Origin: Tetradesmus obliquus
Taxonomy: Eukaryota; Chlorophyta; Chlorophyceae; Sphaeropleales; Scenedesmaceae
Direction: 5' to 3'
NCBI GenBank assembly: GCA_030272155.1
Contig: CP126191.1
Coordinates: 6,408,501 to 6,472,500, forward strand
Length of the DNA: 64,000 bases
The notes under the pieces were generated by a model. The model did not search any database, was not told where the DNA came from, and worked only from the letters and a program-made list of their open reading frames with translations. This document shows, one piece after another, positions 15,018 through 26,113 of the stretch; within the stretch, counting starts at the first letter, position 1; each line of letters starts with the position of its first letter. The position numbers were made by a program, and so were the translations under genes.

Positions 15018-15659
15018 AGGCTTCATGTTGGGCCTGTTAAAGTTGACAGTTGGGGTGGGTTGGCAGGTTGATGGGTTGTATGTTTGCTTTTGATGTACAC
15101 ATGAGTCGTGCTCTGTGAAGTTGGTTATCATGCTTTGTGGTGGTGGGTATTTGGTGCATGGCAGCAGCAGCAGCATCAGTCTCCAGTTGGCTGTGTCGAC
15201 GTAGCCGGTGTGGCACATCGGTTGATGGTGTGATGCTGTCACATGAGGCCGGCCTCATAACAGGTGCATTTCGAGAACGGATCATGCCGTTGGCAGCCTG
15301 TTGCTTGCACCTGTACATTACAGCAGGTATGCTGGTTGTACAATATGCCTGTCTACTCATCTTGAGAACAGACTTTTTTTGGCGGTGGTGGTCGCCTGTT
15401 GGTTTGGCCGGTTGGCGTGGCGGCTTGCTGATGTTCTTGGCAGGTTGCGACGGTGCTGTTGCAGGTGCATTGCAATGGCCTTTGCTGAAGCACTGCTGCC
15501 AGCAGCAGCAGCTGCATCTATGCTTGGATGCACGCACACATACGGCAGTTGGCATAGCTAACAACCAATGTGATGTCCCTGCTATGCACACCGCATCTTC
15601 GAGATCATGGGAATGGAGAAGGTGTCACACCAGGCACGTTGTAGTGCCTAGGGTTTCGG
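15018..15659. other. 3' UTR and intergenic
   Basis: Downstream of the OPR stop. A 16-bp palindrome (ATGAGGCCGGCCTCAT, 15243-15258) is the only structure noted. ORFs on + have no domain-like text. Confidence 0.4.
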
Positions 15660-15815
15660 TCACTCTGCCTTTGCTGTGCCTCCGAATCTCATTGTTGAAG
15701 CGAATGCTGGTAAATCTGGTGTGGATATTTCGAGCTGGTTGAGCAGGGAATCCGCTTCACCGTCTTCCTCTAGCCTGACCACACGACCTTGTTTGAAATC
15801 GGGAGCGGCAGGCAT
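15660..15815 (-). CDS. Candidate small ORF, 51 residues, unknown function
   Basis: The ATG at 15815 opens MPAAPDFKQGRVVRLEEDGE and continues to a TGA at 15660. Composition is balanced, with acidic and hydrophobic residues alternating and few Cys/Trp, unlike antisense shadows in this genome. No family was recognised. It could instead be the first exon of a longer - gene, or the antisense of an upstream exon of the ankyrin gene, whose + frame through the same bases is also open but lacks an ATG. Confidence 0.35.
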   Translation of the reverse strand: MPAAPDFKQGRVVRLEEDGEADSLLNQLEISTPDLPAFASTMRFGGTAKAE

Positions 15816-15889
15816 CGCAGCGCCTGAGCACATCAGCATACATTTTAAACATATAAACAACGTCCGCTCAAGGGTTACAACGTTGCCTC

Positions 15890-17734
15890 AGCCGCTCTGC
15901 TGTGCCATCAACAAGGAGGCTTTGCTGTACTGCTTGGAACAGCTGCAGCAGCATGGTAGTACAGAGGCCAGGTAACACAGTCTAGCATAGCAGGCATCAT
16001 GACCACGTTTGCAACTTTGGAAGGTCCAATTCAACTTTGACTCACTTGCTGATGCTATCATGCAGTGCTCTTTGAGTGCATGCGCAAGCGGGACCTTTCT
16101 GCACTGAACGAAGCAATCGAAAGCGGAGCTGAGCTAGAAGCAGTATCAGCAGGCGTTACTCCTTTGTGAGTGTTTGGGAACCCAGACTTGACACTATGAG
16201 ACCAAGCAGCACCCACTGCCTGGCCAAACAGCAGCAGAGGCATCAGCAACTACTCAATGATTGGCTCGTGCGGTGTGCTGCTGAAGCACGCTGGACCTGT
16301 GCATGCAGCACAGCAGGTACATTCCTCCGTAGACTATGGCTATTGTCCTGCAAGCACTGACCGCATAACCCACCTCGAATCCGTTCATGCACTGCTCTCA
16401 GAATATGCGCCATACAAGCAGACTGGCCAGAGGGCGCAGAGGCACTCATTGCCAATGGAGCAGCAGTGGATGCACGCAGCGCAGCAGCAGACACGCCGCT
16501 GCTGTGGGCGGCCTTCAAGGGCCAGCTGGATGTGTGCCAGGCGCTCATAGGGGCAGGCGCTGACGTCAACGTGATGGGCGGCCTCGGCAACGGGCCGCTG
16601 CACCTGGCAGCATCTGCAGACCACTACGAAGTGAGTGCGGCTCACATGCAGCTCAACAGCGGCTGTTGACACCACAGCGTTGAGCTCAGCAGACGCAACT
16701 AACACATGTTACACCTGATGGGTGTGATGAGAATGCCTCTTAAGGTGGAATTCAGACACTGTTTTTCATGCCAATGCTGTGCCGCAGGTGGTGGCCCTGC
16801 TGCTGACAGCTGGCGCTGACACGCGCGTGAGCAACGACCTGCGCAACACGCCGCTGCAGCTGGCCAAGAGCAGCGAAGTGCGGGAGCTGCTGGCGCGCAT
16901 GGCAGGCAGCGGCCCTGAGGAGCGGGCCAGGCTGCAGCAGGAGCTGCGCCTGCAGCACGAGCGCAGCATCGCGCAGCGCGCCAGCGCGGCTGCTGACGAG
17001 CAGCAAGGGTGAGCGCATGGCATCCTGCAGCTTTCTTGTCAGCCTCATCTGACTGCTGGGCATCGAGGCATGCTGCATGGCCTGCATGCTTGCAACAGCT
17101 CTTGCCCGTCTGCTGTTTGGCGACTCACCATTGTACAGTTTGCTTGTTGGTGTGTGCAGGCAGCAGCTGGTTGAGGAGCGGCGCGCAGCAGTGGCCAGGC
17201 GGCGGCGTGAGGAGGACGAGGCGGAAGACATGGCCGAGGCAGCAGCAGCGGCGGCAGCAGCAGCAGCAGCTGAGGCAGCAGCCAGGGCAGAAGAGGAGCG
17301 GCGCGCAGCGGAGGAGGAGGCACGGAGACAACAGGTGCGCGGCGTGGTGCTTTGGCAGCAGGAGGTGCTGGAGTGAAAGGGCGATGGCAATGGCATGCTG
17401 CAGCAGCAGCAGTTGCAGCCGCAGTACAATGTGCCTGCATGGATGGAACTGTCTACATGCTCTGAGCCAGGGTAGAACTCACTGCTAGTATATTGTGATT
17501 GCTGATGCTGGGCCACGAACCTTGCTGCAAGGCTGCCTCTGTACGGCATGCAAGCCTGCCTAGGCGCTGTGGGCACCTCTCAGCATTGTGATCGATCATT
17601 AACATCATGATGATGTTCGTCTGATACTTGCCTCGCCTTTGTGTGCTGCTGCTTGCTGCTGCCAGGAGGAGGCTGCCAAGGCCGCCAAGCTAGCTGCAAA
17701 GAAGGCAAAAGCAGCCGCAGCCAAGAAGAAGTAA
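15890..17734 (+). CDS. Ankyrin-repeat protein with charged coiled-coil tail (5' end uncertain)
   Basis: Exons 16066-16165, 16402-16630, 16788-17008, 17160-17334 and 17666-17734 join in phase. They encode about three to four ankyrin repeats (GVTPLICAIQ, DTPLLWAAFKGQLDVCQALI, NGPLHLAASADHYEVVALLL, RNTPLQLAK) and then a helix rich in Arg, Glu and Ala (QQELRLQHERS to EEERRAAEEEARRQQ), closing with an Ala/Lys tail ending AKKK. The first exon with an ATG in frame starts at 16080. An upstream open segment ending at a donor at 15971 (INKEALLYCLEQLQQHGSTEA) joins in phase and probably belongs to the gene, so the true start may be further left. Ankyrin repeats bind protein partners; the partner is unknown. 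The family as a whole was not recognised. Confidence 0.75.
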
Positions 17735-18460
17735 CTCGTGCTGGTTGCAGCGACTGTTGTAACACAACACGCTACATTGTGCTGCAGTAGCACGTGACAA
17801 TCCAACCTTGTTGGTTGTATGTGCAGTCCAATGTTCTTCAACATGTATTGAATCGCTGGTTCTGCCATACATGCACTTTCCGATGCAAGCAGGACGTTTG
17901 CTGGTCTTTTGCGTACAGTGCTATGTGTGCACCAAGCGGGGTGGTGCAGTAATTTACTAACATACGCACTTACGAAACAGCATGCTGTGCAAATCGCCAG
18001 TCACGAGATCGCTTTCCATCAGCTTGTAGCATTGAAGGGACGCTTGGGTAGCTCAGGAGTCTCTTGACTCTACAAATTGGCTGGTGTGGGTAACAATATA
18101 ACCCTGCAGGAGGTAAATGTCGCACAGCGCGCCGCAACCCAGAGGGCTGCCCAAGGCATGTCCCACAGCATCACAGTTTGTCACCAGCACATGCCAGGTT
18201 CGAGCATGTTCGTTCTTGCTACGTACTGGAAGTCTTGCGCAGCGCAAAGCGACCACCGGACATGTGGGATGGGCTGTCTGCAGGGATTATAAACCAGCCC
18301 CAGAATGACAGGTGTCATTGTCACAGCGTGTTGTCACCCGGTGCGGGAGTTACTCGGCCAACTCAGTCCAGCCGCCTGGTCAACCACCCTCCCTGCAGTA
18401 TTAAACTCTCTACAGTTTGGGTTGCGGCATCTGCTCAAGACCCGTGAGCCAGGCAACACC
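17735..18460. other. Intergenic: ankyrin gene 3' UTR and carboxypeptidase promoter
   Basis: No coding text seen. A TGTAT/TGTAA-poor AT-richer stretch near 17935-17990 is the likely 3' UTR-promoter border. An ORF runs upstream in frame with the carboxypeptidase start from 18305 but lacks gene-like content before the signal peptide. Confidence 0.4.
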
Positions 18461-19499
18461 ATGCGTTCGCCGTTGCCAGGCTTGGTGGCATACGTTGCCT
18501 GTGCCTGCTGCCTTTCCGCAGTGACAGCACTCAGGACCGCTCCAGAGCAGTCACGCGAGTCGAACCTGCCATACCCAACACATGCCGGGTACCTGCCTGT
18601 GCAAAATGCCCTTGGCTCCGCCATGTATTACGCCTACTTTGAGGCCGAACACCCATATCCGAACAAGGAGACAGCACCGATAATCCTGTGGCTGCAGGTC
18701 AGCATACGCGGACGGCAAGGTTACTTGGTGATGCAGGACACCCTGGCCTGCTGGTCAGCCTGGCAACTGCAGCAGCAGCATCAGCATCATTGCCAGCAAC
18801 AGCCCTTTACCAACACATATATTCTGAGTTTGTAATTGGTATAATCCTGCTTGGTTGCATGGTTCTTGCAGGGTGGCCCTGGCTGCAGCAGCTTGTTTGG
18901 CCTGTTCTATCTGAATGGTCCCTTCCAGCTGCAAGTGGACATGACGCTGCGGGACAACCCTGGCAAGTGGAGCAGGCAGTATGGCATGCTGTTCTTGGAC
19001 CAGCCCATCGGCACTGGCTTCAGCATTGCAGGTGCGCGGCAGATGCAGACAGGCCGCTGGCAACTGCCCCAGAGCTGGTCACTGGTGCCGGGCATGCGGT
19101 GCCTGTATCCTGCAGGCTCATCAGACATGGTGTATTTCAAATGAAGCTTCAAGCTGATACTTACCAGCACTTGCGCAACACACATCTAGAATGATGGCGA
19201 GCCTGCGGTGGAGCCTGCAGCTGACCACCACAGATGCGCTGCGTAACAGCCTATCTAACAGCCTGCATAACAGGCTGCGTAGCCAACTATGTAAAAGGCT
19301 ACATAACATGTTGCAAGTGTTTCACCATACGTGCTGTGCTGCTTTGCCTTGGCAGGCGAGCAGGCCATCCCCAGGGAGGAGCTGTCACTGGCTGGCGACC
19401 TGTACCGGGCGCTGCAGGCCTTCTACACCAGCCACGCCCAGTACCAGGACAGGCCGCTGTTCATCACGGGAGAGGTGCGCCCGCAGCGGCAGCAGCAGC

Positions 19500-19532
<33 letters not shown>

Positions 19533-21797
19533 GCTGCATGCTGCAATGCTGTAGCTATGAAATGGCAGCTGGGCTGTTGCTGCCCTCCAGCAGTTGGCTT
19601 TGATACCATGCTGCCGTGTATGCAACGCCATGTGCTGCAACAGGAACTGGCAGGAGTATTTCAGCTCCGCTTGAGTGACCACCCAGCAGTGCTTACGCCT
19701 GGCTGCTCACCCTCTACCCAGCAGCCTCCTCATGCATACTCTTCCTGGTCTGCACCCTCTGCAGAGCTACGCTGGCAAGTATGTGCCCAGCATCTCGCAC
19801 TACATCGTGCAAGCACAGGCCATTGCGGACGGCACCGCGCACCTGCTGAAGAAGCCGCGCGCGCTGCCGGCAGACGTGGAGCCGCCTGTCTTCAAGCTGG
19901 GTGGTTCGGCTATTGGAAACGGCTTCACCGGTGCGCAGTAACATGGCAGCTGGAGTAGCAAATGCACATAAGCATACTAGCGATGGCTTGCAGGCACTGC
20001 AAAGCAGAGCAAGGCTGTAGTGCAACTCTGCAGCAACAGCAGGTCAGCCGGCAGTCTGTGTCTATGCCGGCTGTGGTGCGTCATTATCCCCCCGTGACTG
20101 GCTGTCCTGCTCACAGCCGTGCCTGTCGCAGAGACCTGGCACATGCCGGCTGTCGCTGCGATGCAACCTAGCTTTCCGCCCCTGTGTGCTGGCTGCATGT
20201 GACCCGCAGATGCTGTGGAGCAGACGCTGGTGCAGGCAGAGGTGGCCTACAACATGGGCCTGATCGACAGCCGCCAGCGGCAGCAGGCAGAGGCGATTCA
20301 GACAGACGTGGTTGAGCTGGTGCGCAACAAGCAGTGGACCGCAGCGCGCAAGCGCAGCGATGAGCTGCTAGCATTCATCACAAATGCGAGTGCCACACCA
20401 ACGCTGGAGGACATCCGGCGCGACAAGGGCTATGATGCTGAGGACAGGGTGGGCAGTTACCTCAACATGCCTGCGGTGAAGGCAAACATCAATGCACCCG
20501 AGTGAGTGCTGCAGTGACGCCAGGCCGGCTGAGCATGATTATGGCATGTGTGTGTAACACTTGGGGCCCGACAGCTTAACAGCGCCTGTCATTTGGCACA
20601 ACCAGCATGTTGCGGCCACCTCTGTTGCAGTGGTCTCTGTGCTCCGCCAGGCCCGCAGTCCTGCTTGATATCATCACTGCACTAATGCAAAGCAGTCTCA
20701 GTGTTGCCAGTGCAACACCCAACCCGTGCTCACACACTCCTGCTCACACTGCTCCGTTGCTGCAACACCTGCCTTCATACCCCTGCAGGGACATCGTGTA
20801 TGAGGCCTGCAGCAAGGTGGTGGACGGCATCATGGGCCATGACGTGATGAAGAGCGTGGCTAACCTCATACCTGACCTGCTGGAGCGCAGCCACGTGCTG
20901 CTGTACCAGGGCCAGTTTGACGCGGAGTGTGGCGTGGCCTCAAATGAGGCGTGGATCAGCAAGCTGGCGTGGTGAGCGGCGTATGACTGCATGTATGGCA
21001 TGCAGATCTGAACCCGATTGATCGTATCACAAACACAGCGTACATACGCTGAATACGGAATGATCAGCCGTGTCGCAAGATGCAAGCACTGCTTGCATGT
21101 CTGCCTGTGCATGTGCTGCATGTGCTGCACGTTGCAACAGGCTCAACCAGGATGCTTTGTGTGAATCATCTGCTGCTGCAATTTTGTGACAGCCGTGTCA
21201 TCAAGTACCATGCTTATCAGACGCGTGGTGCTGCTGCCTGTGTCTGTTTGTGCCTGGTGGTGGACTGTTTTGGCCAGGCCTGGCCACAGCGGCTTCAGCG
21301 AGACTGAGCGCTGGTTCTGGCGTGATGCCGAGTACGGCCAGGCAGTGCTGGGCTACATCAAGTCACACAAGAAGCTGACACACGTGGTCATCCGCAACGC
21401 TGGACACATGGTGCGTTTGTAACGCAGCAAGACCAACAGCAGGGATTACCGTGCGCCTGCAGGCAGGCAGCGGTTATGTCTAGTTTGCAGCCTGCATTGC
21501 TCTGCAGTGTTGCGCCCCTTGTCTGTTAGCATTGGCAGCAACTTTCCCGACACAAACACACTTCAGCATCGCGTCATACTTTGGAGTCGACGTAACCTGG
21601 TGCGCTTGCCACCTACTTGTGCTGCTGCTGCTTCTCTGCAGGTCCCGCATGACAGGCCAGTGGTATCCCAGAAGATGATTGAGACGTGGATCGAGTCCAC
21701 AAAGGCCGAGGGGGACAGCGACTTTGCGCCAGAGGCAGCACAGCAAGCGCAGCGGCATGTTGCAGCAGCGCAGCAGGCAGCTACTGCTGCAGTGTGA
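18461..21797 (+). CDS. Serine carboxypeptidase (peptidase family S10)
   Basis: Eight exons (18461-18697, 18872-19031, 19356-19474, 19765-19930, 20210-20501, 20789-20971, 21278-21410, 21642-21797) join in phase to 481 residues, normal for the family. The start was chosen at MRSPLPGLVAYVACACC, a clear signal peptide, so the enzyme enters the secretory route (vacuole or outside). Family marks: WLQGGPGCSS oxyanion-hole segment, LFLDQPIGTGFS, catalytic Ser173 in GESYAGKYVP (the Glu/Ser junction is an exon border), Asp369 in YQGQFD, and His429 in NAGHMVPHDRP. It should remove C-terminal residues from peptides at acidic pH. It resembles the CPVL/vitellogenic branch more than plant acyltransferases, by inference from the GQFD/NAGHM text. 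Confidence 0.95.
19488..19532. repeat. (CAG)n triplet run in carboxypeptidase intron
   Basis: CAG triplets broken once by a TAG at 19511-19513, directly after the donor of the exon ending at 19474. Intronic, so not translated. Confidence 0.85.
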
Positions 21798-23770
21798 GAG
21801 GCCCAGTGCATGCGGATGAGGTCAGTACTGCTGAGCCTGGGTGCGCCGTGATCGCACGGCAAGTGAAGAAGGCCATCTATGCACAGCACAATGATGGAGG
21901 CGTTGTCCAATGTAGCAGTTGCACATGACAATGCTGTATTTTGTTTGCACATGTGTGCACAGCAATGCTGTAGTGCTGTAGCGCTGACGAAGCACTTGCT
22001 GCACAGCCAGCATTATTGGCTTGCTGTCATCTTGAGCCACCAGGCATCGCCAATTCTTGGAACGGCCAACTGCTGTCTGGATCCAGCAGGCGTGCAGCTG
22101 CTTGCAGAAAACTTTGCCACATGGCGTTGCAGGCTGTCGGCCCTGCAGCAGGGTGTTGCTGTTATTATTGTGTGCAGTATGGCCACATGATGGGTGTGTG
22201 CCGTCAGCTGTTGCCATAATAATTTAAGATTCTTGAATACTAGCAGCTCACGTTTTGGCTGGTGAGCTGCCATGATGTATTCCAGTGCCGGCTTGCCATA
22301 ATAGCTTCCCCAATGCAGAGCACCCATATGTGCACTTATTCACTTGTAAGATGTTACAATACAATACAATACACTTTCGGGACTGAACCCGCCCCCAGGC
22401 ACTAGCCCAGCGAGCCGCTAATCCGCTCATGGGGGGTAGTAGTAATTGTACCCAGTTACAATCAGCACACTACCAGCCTGAGTGTACAACACTAGTGTAC
22501 AGTACTGTACTGCTTGCGTGCATCCGGTTGCAATCTTTGCATCAACCCTTCACAGCACTAGCTCACAACACAAGCGGCGCATCATGAGCGGCCCCACCAG
22601 CCTGCTACGTAGACAGCGCACCAGCTGCGTGAAGAAGGAGCAGGCATGCAACGCACCAGCTGCCTCTCACGCTGCAACCGCACCATCAAGTGCATGCTGC
22701 ACCTTGCCCTTACACACCGCCCTTCCACACATGCCCCAGCAGCGATGAACCTGTATGGCAACTGGCCCCTGTAAGAACGGCACTGCAGGGTCCGACCTGA
22801 CAAGTGCTCCAGGTGCATGCGTCACTGCCGTATAAACATGAGTGCCCATCAGCAAGCACTTGGCCACACACCCCAAGGAGAGGCTGGCAGGGGCCGACAC
22901 GCCTAAACGTAGTGCACACGTGCTGCACTGCGACATGCACAATGCTCGCCGGCATGCCGCAGCCAGTACGACGGTTCACATGCAGCACTTGTGCTGACGA
23001 GCATAAACAACAAGGATCCCACACACACGTGGGTTGCCGCAACCAGCGCGGCGCTGGTGACACATGCCCTGTTCGGCCGTTCTCCATGAAACTCGAGCAA
23101 TTCGACCACACAGCGCAACAGAACTTGACCTCTACAGACCTCATGATGCAGCCACCAAGCAACCTTACACATCAGCAGTCATGGCAGCAGCCACAGCAGC
23201 CAGGGCGCATTACTGCAGGTAACAAGCGTAGCGCAGCACGTCACACATATGGAGCGTGCCACATGAATACCATGGCTATGCCCTGATGCACTCAAGGTAC
23301 AGCATGTCCGGTAAGATAAAAGATAACATTCAACGGCAAAGCACGAAGCACCAAGCACCCCACGCGGTCATGTGCTGGTGCTGGCATGGCCTCACCAACA
23401 TGTAACACGTCACCCCTCTCATTCATAACGCCAGGCAGTTTCGGCGTAGAGCAAACACACCCGGTCTAAGTAGTTTTTGCAGCCCCAGGCTCGACATAAT
23501 AGGTACCTGTCCACAGAAAAGCTGCCAACGCAGCGTCAAAACCGTGCGTAGAGTGTGAGGTAACACTGAGACCCCCCAAACACAACCCTCCTACAACTGA
23601 CAAACACACAACCACAATGCCAGGCCATTAAATTCACGATACCCCAAAACAGCACAAACACCACACTGCTCAAGCGCCACACGCGCGCCCAGGCAAGCAG
23701 CTGTGCAGACAATGCTTGCAGCGGCCGCATGCGGCTCTGGCGCGCGCTGGCCATGTGCTGCAGCAGCAGC
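21798..23770. other. Gene-poor stretch between convergent genes
   Basis: About 2 kb between the carboxypeptidase stop (+) and the SWIB-protein stop (-). It holds a SINE-like insertion (22353-22462) and a 14-bp palindrome GTACAGTACTGTAC (22497-22510). ORFs on both strands are short and rich in Cys, His and Thr, with no recognisable domain. The right part (about 23300-23760) is A/C-rich on + and is probably the 3' UTR of the SWIB gene. Confidence 0.5.
22353..22462 (-). mobile_element. tRNA-derived SINE-like insertion with TATTG tail
   Basis: Read on the - strand, the body contains GGGTTCAGTCCC, a near match to the RNA polymerase III B box (GGTTCRANYCY, one mismatch), preceded by GCGGATTAGCGGCTCGCTGG, which resembles the D-arm/A-box side of a tRNA. 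The element then ends in three TATTG units. An 8-bp direct repeat GTTACAAT flanks it (22353-22360 and 22455-22462), consistent with a target-site duplication, although one copy overlaps the tail repeat. The tRNA-like part is too degenerate to be a functional tRNA gene. Confidence 0.65.
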
Positions 23771-26113
23771 TCACTTGGGGAAGTGCTTGCCGAAGAGCTT
23801 CTGCGCGCCAAAGGCCATGAAGCGCTTCTCACCCGTCAGCTTCTGCAGCGCATCGTCGGCAATGACGAAGCGCTTGTTCGAGGGGTCCTGCACATGCAAT
23901 TCGACAGACAAGATAGATTACGTGTTTACCATGTCTGGAATTCCATGCTGCCTGAGAGTAGTGCAGTACAGCTGGTGCATGTATTTGATTGTGCATGAAC
24001 CATCCACGCGCGCCACAGCTGAGTATGGCACCCATGCCCCAGACTACTCGGCCCCACAGCACTTGGCTCACAGTAAGCCGTAACCAAACCCCTTTTGCTA
24101 TTACAGCACTAGCTGCAGCCCGCACTCACGTAGAGGTCCTTCTCCTTGATGTACGCAAACAGCCACTTCATGAGCGTGCCGCGGCTCATCTCCGGCTGCC
24201 CCGTCACCGCAGCCAGCTCCTCAGAGATGCGCTGCGGCTTGGCAAAGCCCTTGAGCACCTTCTCGCCACCCTCGCTGCCTGCGGACTTGGCCCGCGGCTT
24301 CGGCTTGGGTTTGCTGGCGCTTGCGCCGCCGCTGCCGCTGCTGTTGCGCGCCTTCTTGGCTGGCTGCTGCTCTGCATCATCATCGTCGTCGTCGTCGCTG
24401 CCAGCAGCCATGATGGAGTCTGCGTGGACAGACAACCAGGAACAGGAACAATGCGATCGGCGGTGGTGACTGTAGCACTACCCACGAACGCTAACTGACC
24501 AGCAGATGCTCCTGCACTAACCACAGACCTGCCGGCCGTATTTGTGGAAGAGCATCAGGACGCTGCCCAGGGCGTGCATGTCCTGCGATGGGCACTGGCA
24601 GGCGCTGTTGCACCCTCAGCTTGCATGGCCACACATTCAGTCAGTACACACACAGGCGTCATTGTTGCTGCGCAACGCACCTCTGTTGAAGACGTGCTTC
24701 GAGATCTGCTTGTTCATGCTGAACATCGTCACTGGCGCCGTGAGGATGGTGCCCAGCTTCGCATCAGGGATGATGCTGCGCTTGTCCTTGGGGTCCTGCA
24801 AGCAACCAGCGCAGCAGAGCATCCACATATATAATGGAGGTGCAGCAACAAGCATAGCGCAGCTGCAAGCTTAGGGGCAGGGCAGCATATGCAGTTGGCC
24901 ACCGCCAGCAGCACAGCAGGTCGCGCTGCGCTTGCTACCCTGTGCCACTACCATTCTTGCTTCGCTCACCAGCAGAACATTGTTACACCAGTTGCTGGCA
25001 AGCCACTGCATGTCTCAACCCATGCTGACAAGACGGTGCATCTGCTGTCCTGCATCTGCTGCCGTGCGCAGCAGCCCTCAGCTTGCGCTGCAGCCCCTGA
25101 CCCCACCTGCAGGTTGTTTGCCTTGATGTAGTCCCAGATGGCCTTCACCACCTGCGTGCGTGGCATGCTCTCTGCACCCAGGAATGCCTGCATGGGCTCC
25201 GACAGCACACTGCCCAGGTGGCTGTTGTTGCGCCGCTTGCGTGGCCTGCTTGCAGGAGCGCGCGCGGGTCGGCAGCATGCAACAGGAGTGGACAAACAAG
25301 GCCCAGGCCAGCAATACCAGACAACAGGCTATTTACAGTGCAAACTCATGCAGTGAGCTCAGTGCTGGTTAAAAAACCTAGCGATTCTGCAAGTGCTGCG
25401 GCTGGCCACTTCCACAGCACAGCAGTTGCACATGTTCAGTTGCACATCTGCTGGTGGTGCAACTGCAGCTGTTACAAGAGCACGCAGCACTCACTTCTCC
25501 TCCTGCTCTTCCTGGTCCTCCTCCCCTTCTCCTTCCTGCTCATCTGCTTCACCATCGCCGTCTTGCCCCCCGTCCTGATCCTGCTGCTGCTTGGCAAGGA
25601 AAGCCATCACCTGCACAGCAATGTATGAAATTTCGCGCCAGCTTGGCAGCCGTTGACATCCTTGCACAGACTGCTAGTGTGTTGCCCGCATGCCTGCCAA
25701 TCCCAGTCCAGTGCCGTGCTACTGCTGCTGCACCCACCTCCTGCCGTATCAGCTGCTTCTTGTCCGCCAGCTTCACGCCCAGCTGCTCCTCCAGCTGCTT
25801 ACGCAGCATCTTTTCTGCAAATAGCCAATGATGTATACCTGTGAACAAGCTGGTGTCCTCACGGAGTCTGGAAGAGTGCAACGGCTTCCACACCTGTGAC
25901 TGTCGACAGGTCGCTCTCCTGTAGCATCTGCAGCAGCCTCTCCCGCAGTTCATCGTCTGTAACTTCTCTGGGAGCATTCTCTTCTTTAACTTCGGCATCC
26001 GTCTCCTGTTTGACCTCCTCTTGCTGCGTCACCTCCGCTGGCTCGGCTATCATATCTTGCTGCTGCTGCTGCTCCCCTTCAGCTGGCTGCTCGTGTTTGA
26101 CATCCGGCTCCAT
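23771..26113 (-). CDS. DEK_C plus tandem SWIB/MDM2-domain chromatin protein
   Basis: Eight exons (26113-25894, 25814-25738, 25610-25495, 25245-25107, 24795-24681, 24582-24529, 24419-24130, 23887-23771) join in phase to 375 residues. Order: acidic Gln/Glu-rich N-terminus; DEK C-terminal-like domain (about 55-100: ERLLQMLQESDLST, then LRKQLEEQLGVKLADKK); acidic stretch and a basic KPRKRRNN patch; SWIB domain 1 (about 150-225: SMPRTQVVKAIWDYIKANNLQ, DPKDKRSIIPD, FSMNKQISKHVF); Asp-run plus Lys-rich linker; SWIB domain 2 (about 290-372: SRGTLMKWLFAYIKEKDLY, DPSNKRFVIADD, FGKHFPK). The same layout exists in plant SWIB/BAF60b-domain nuclear proteins linked to chromatin remodelling and RNA polymerase I. 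The small 54-nt exon 6 is supported by phase rather than by domain content. Confidence 0.9.

Noticed and set aside
15137..15742. 201-codon ORF on + after the OPR stop
   Set aside because: It lies in the 3' UTR, has no domain text, and overlaps a better - strand candidate at its right end.
22385..22432. Possible functional tRNA gene on -
   Set aside because: The B box is good but no complete acceptor stem or cloverleaf could be folded; the repeat tail and flanking duplication fit a SINE better.
22804..23286. 160-codon ORF on + in the gene-poor stretch
   Set aside because: Composition (Cys, His, Thr, Pro) matches other shadows in this window; no splice partners or motifs.
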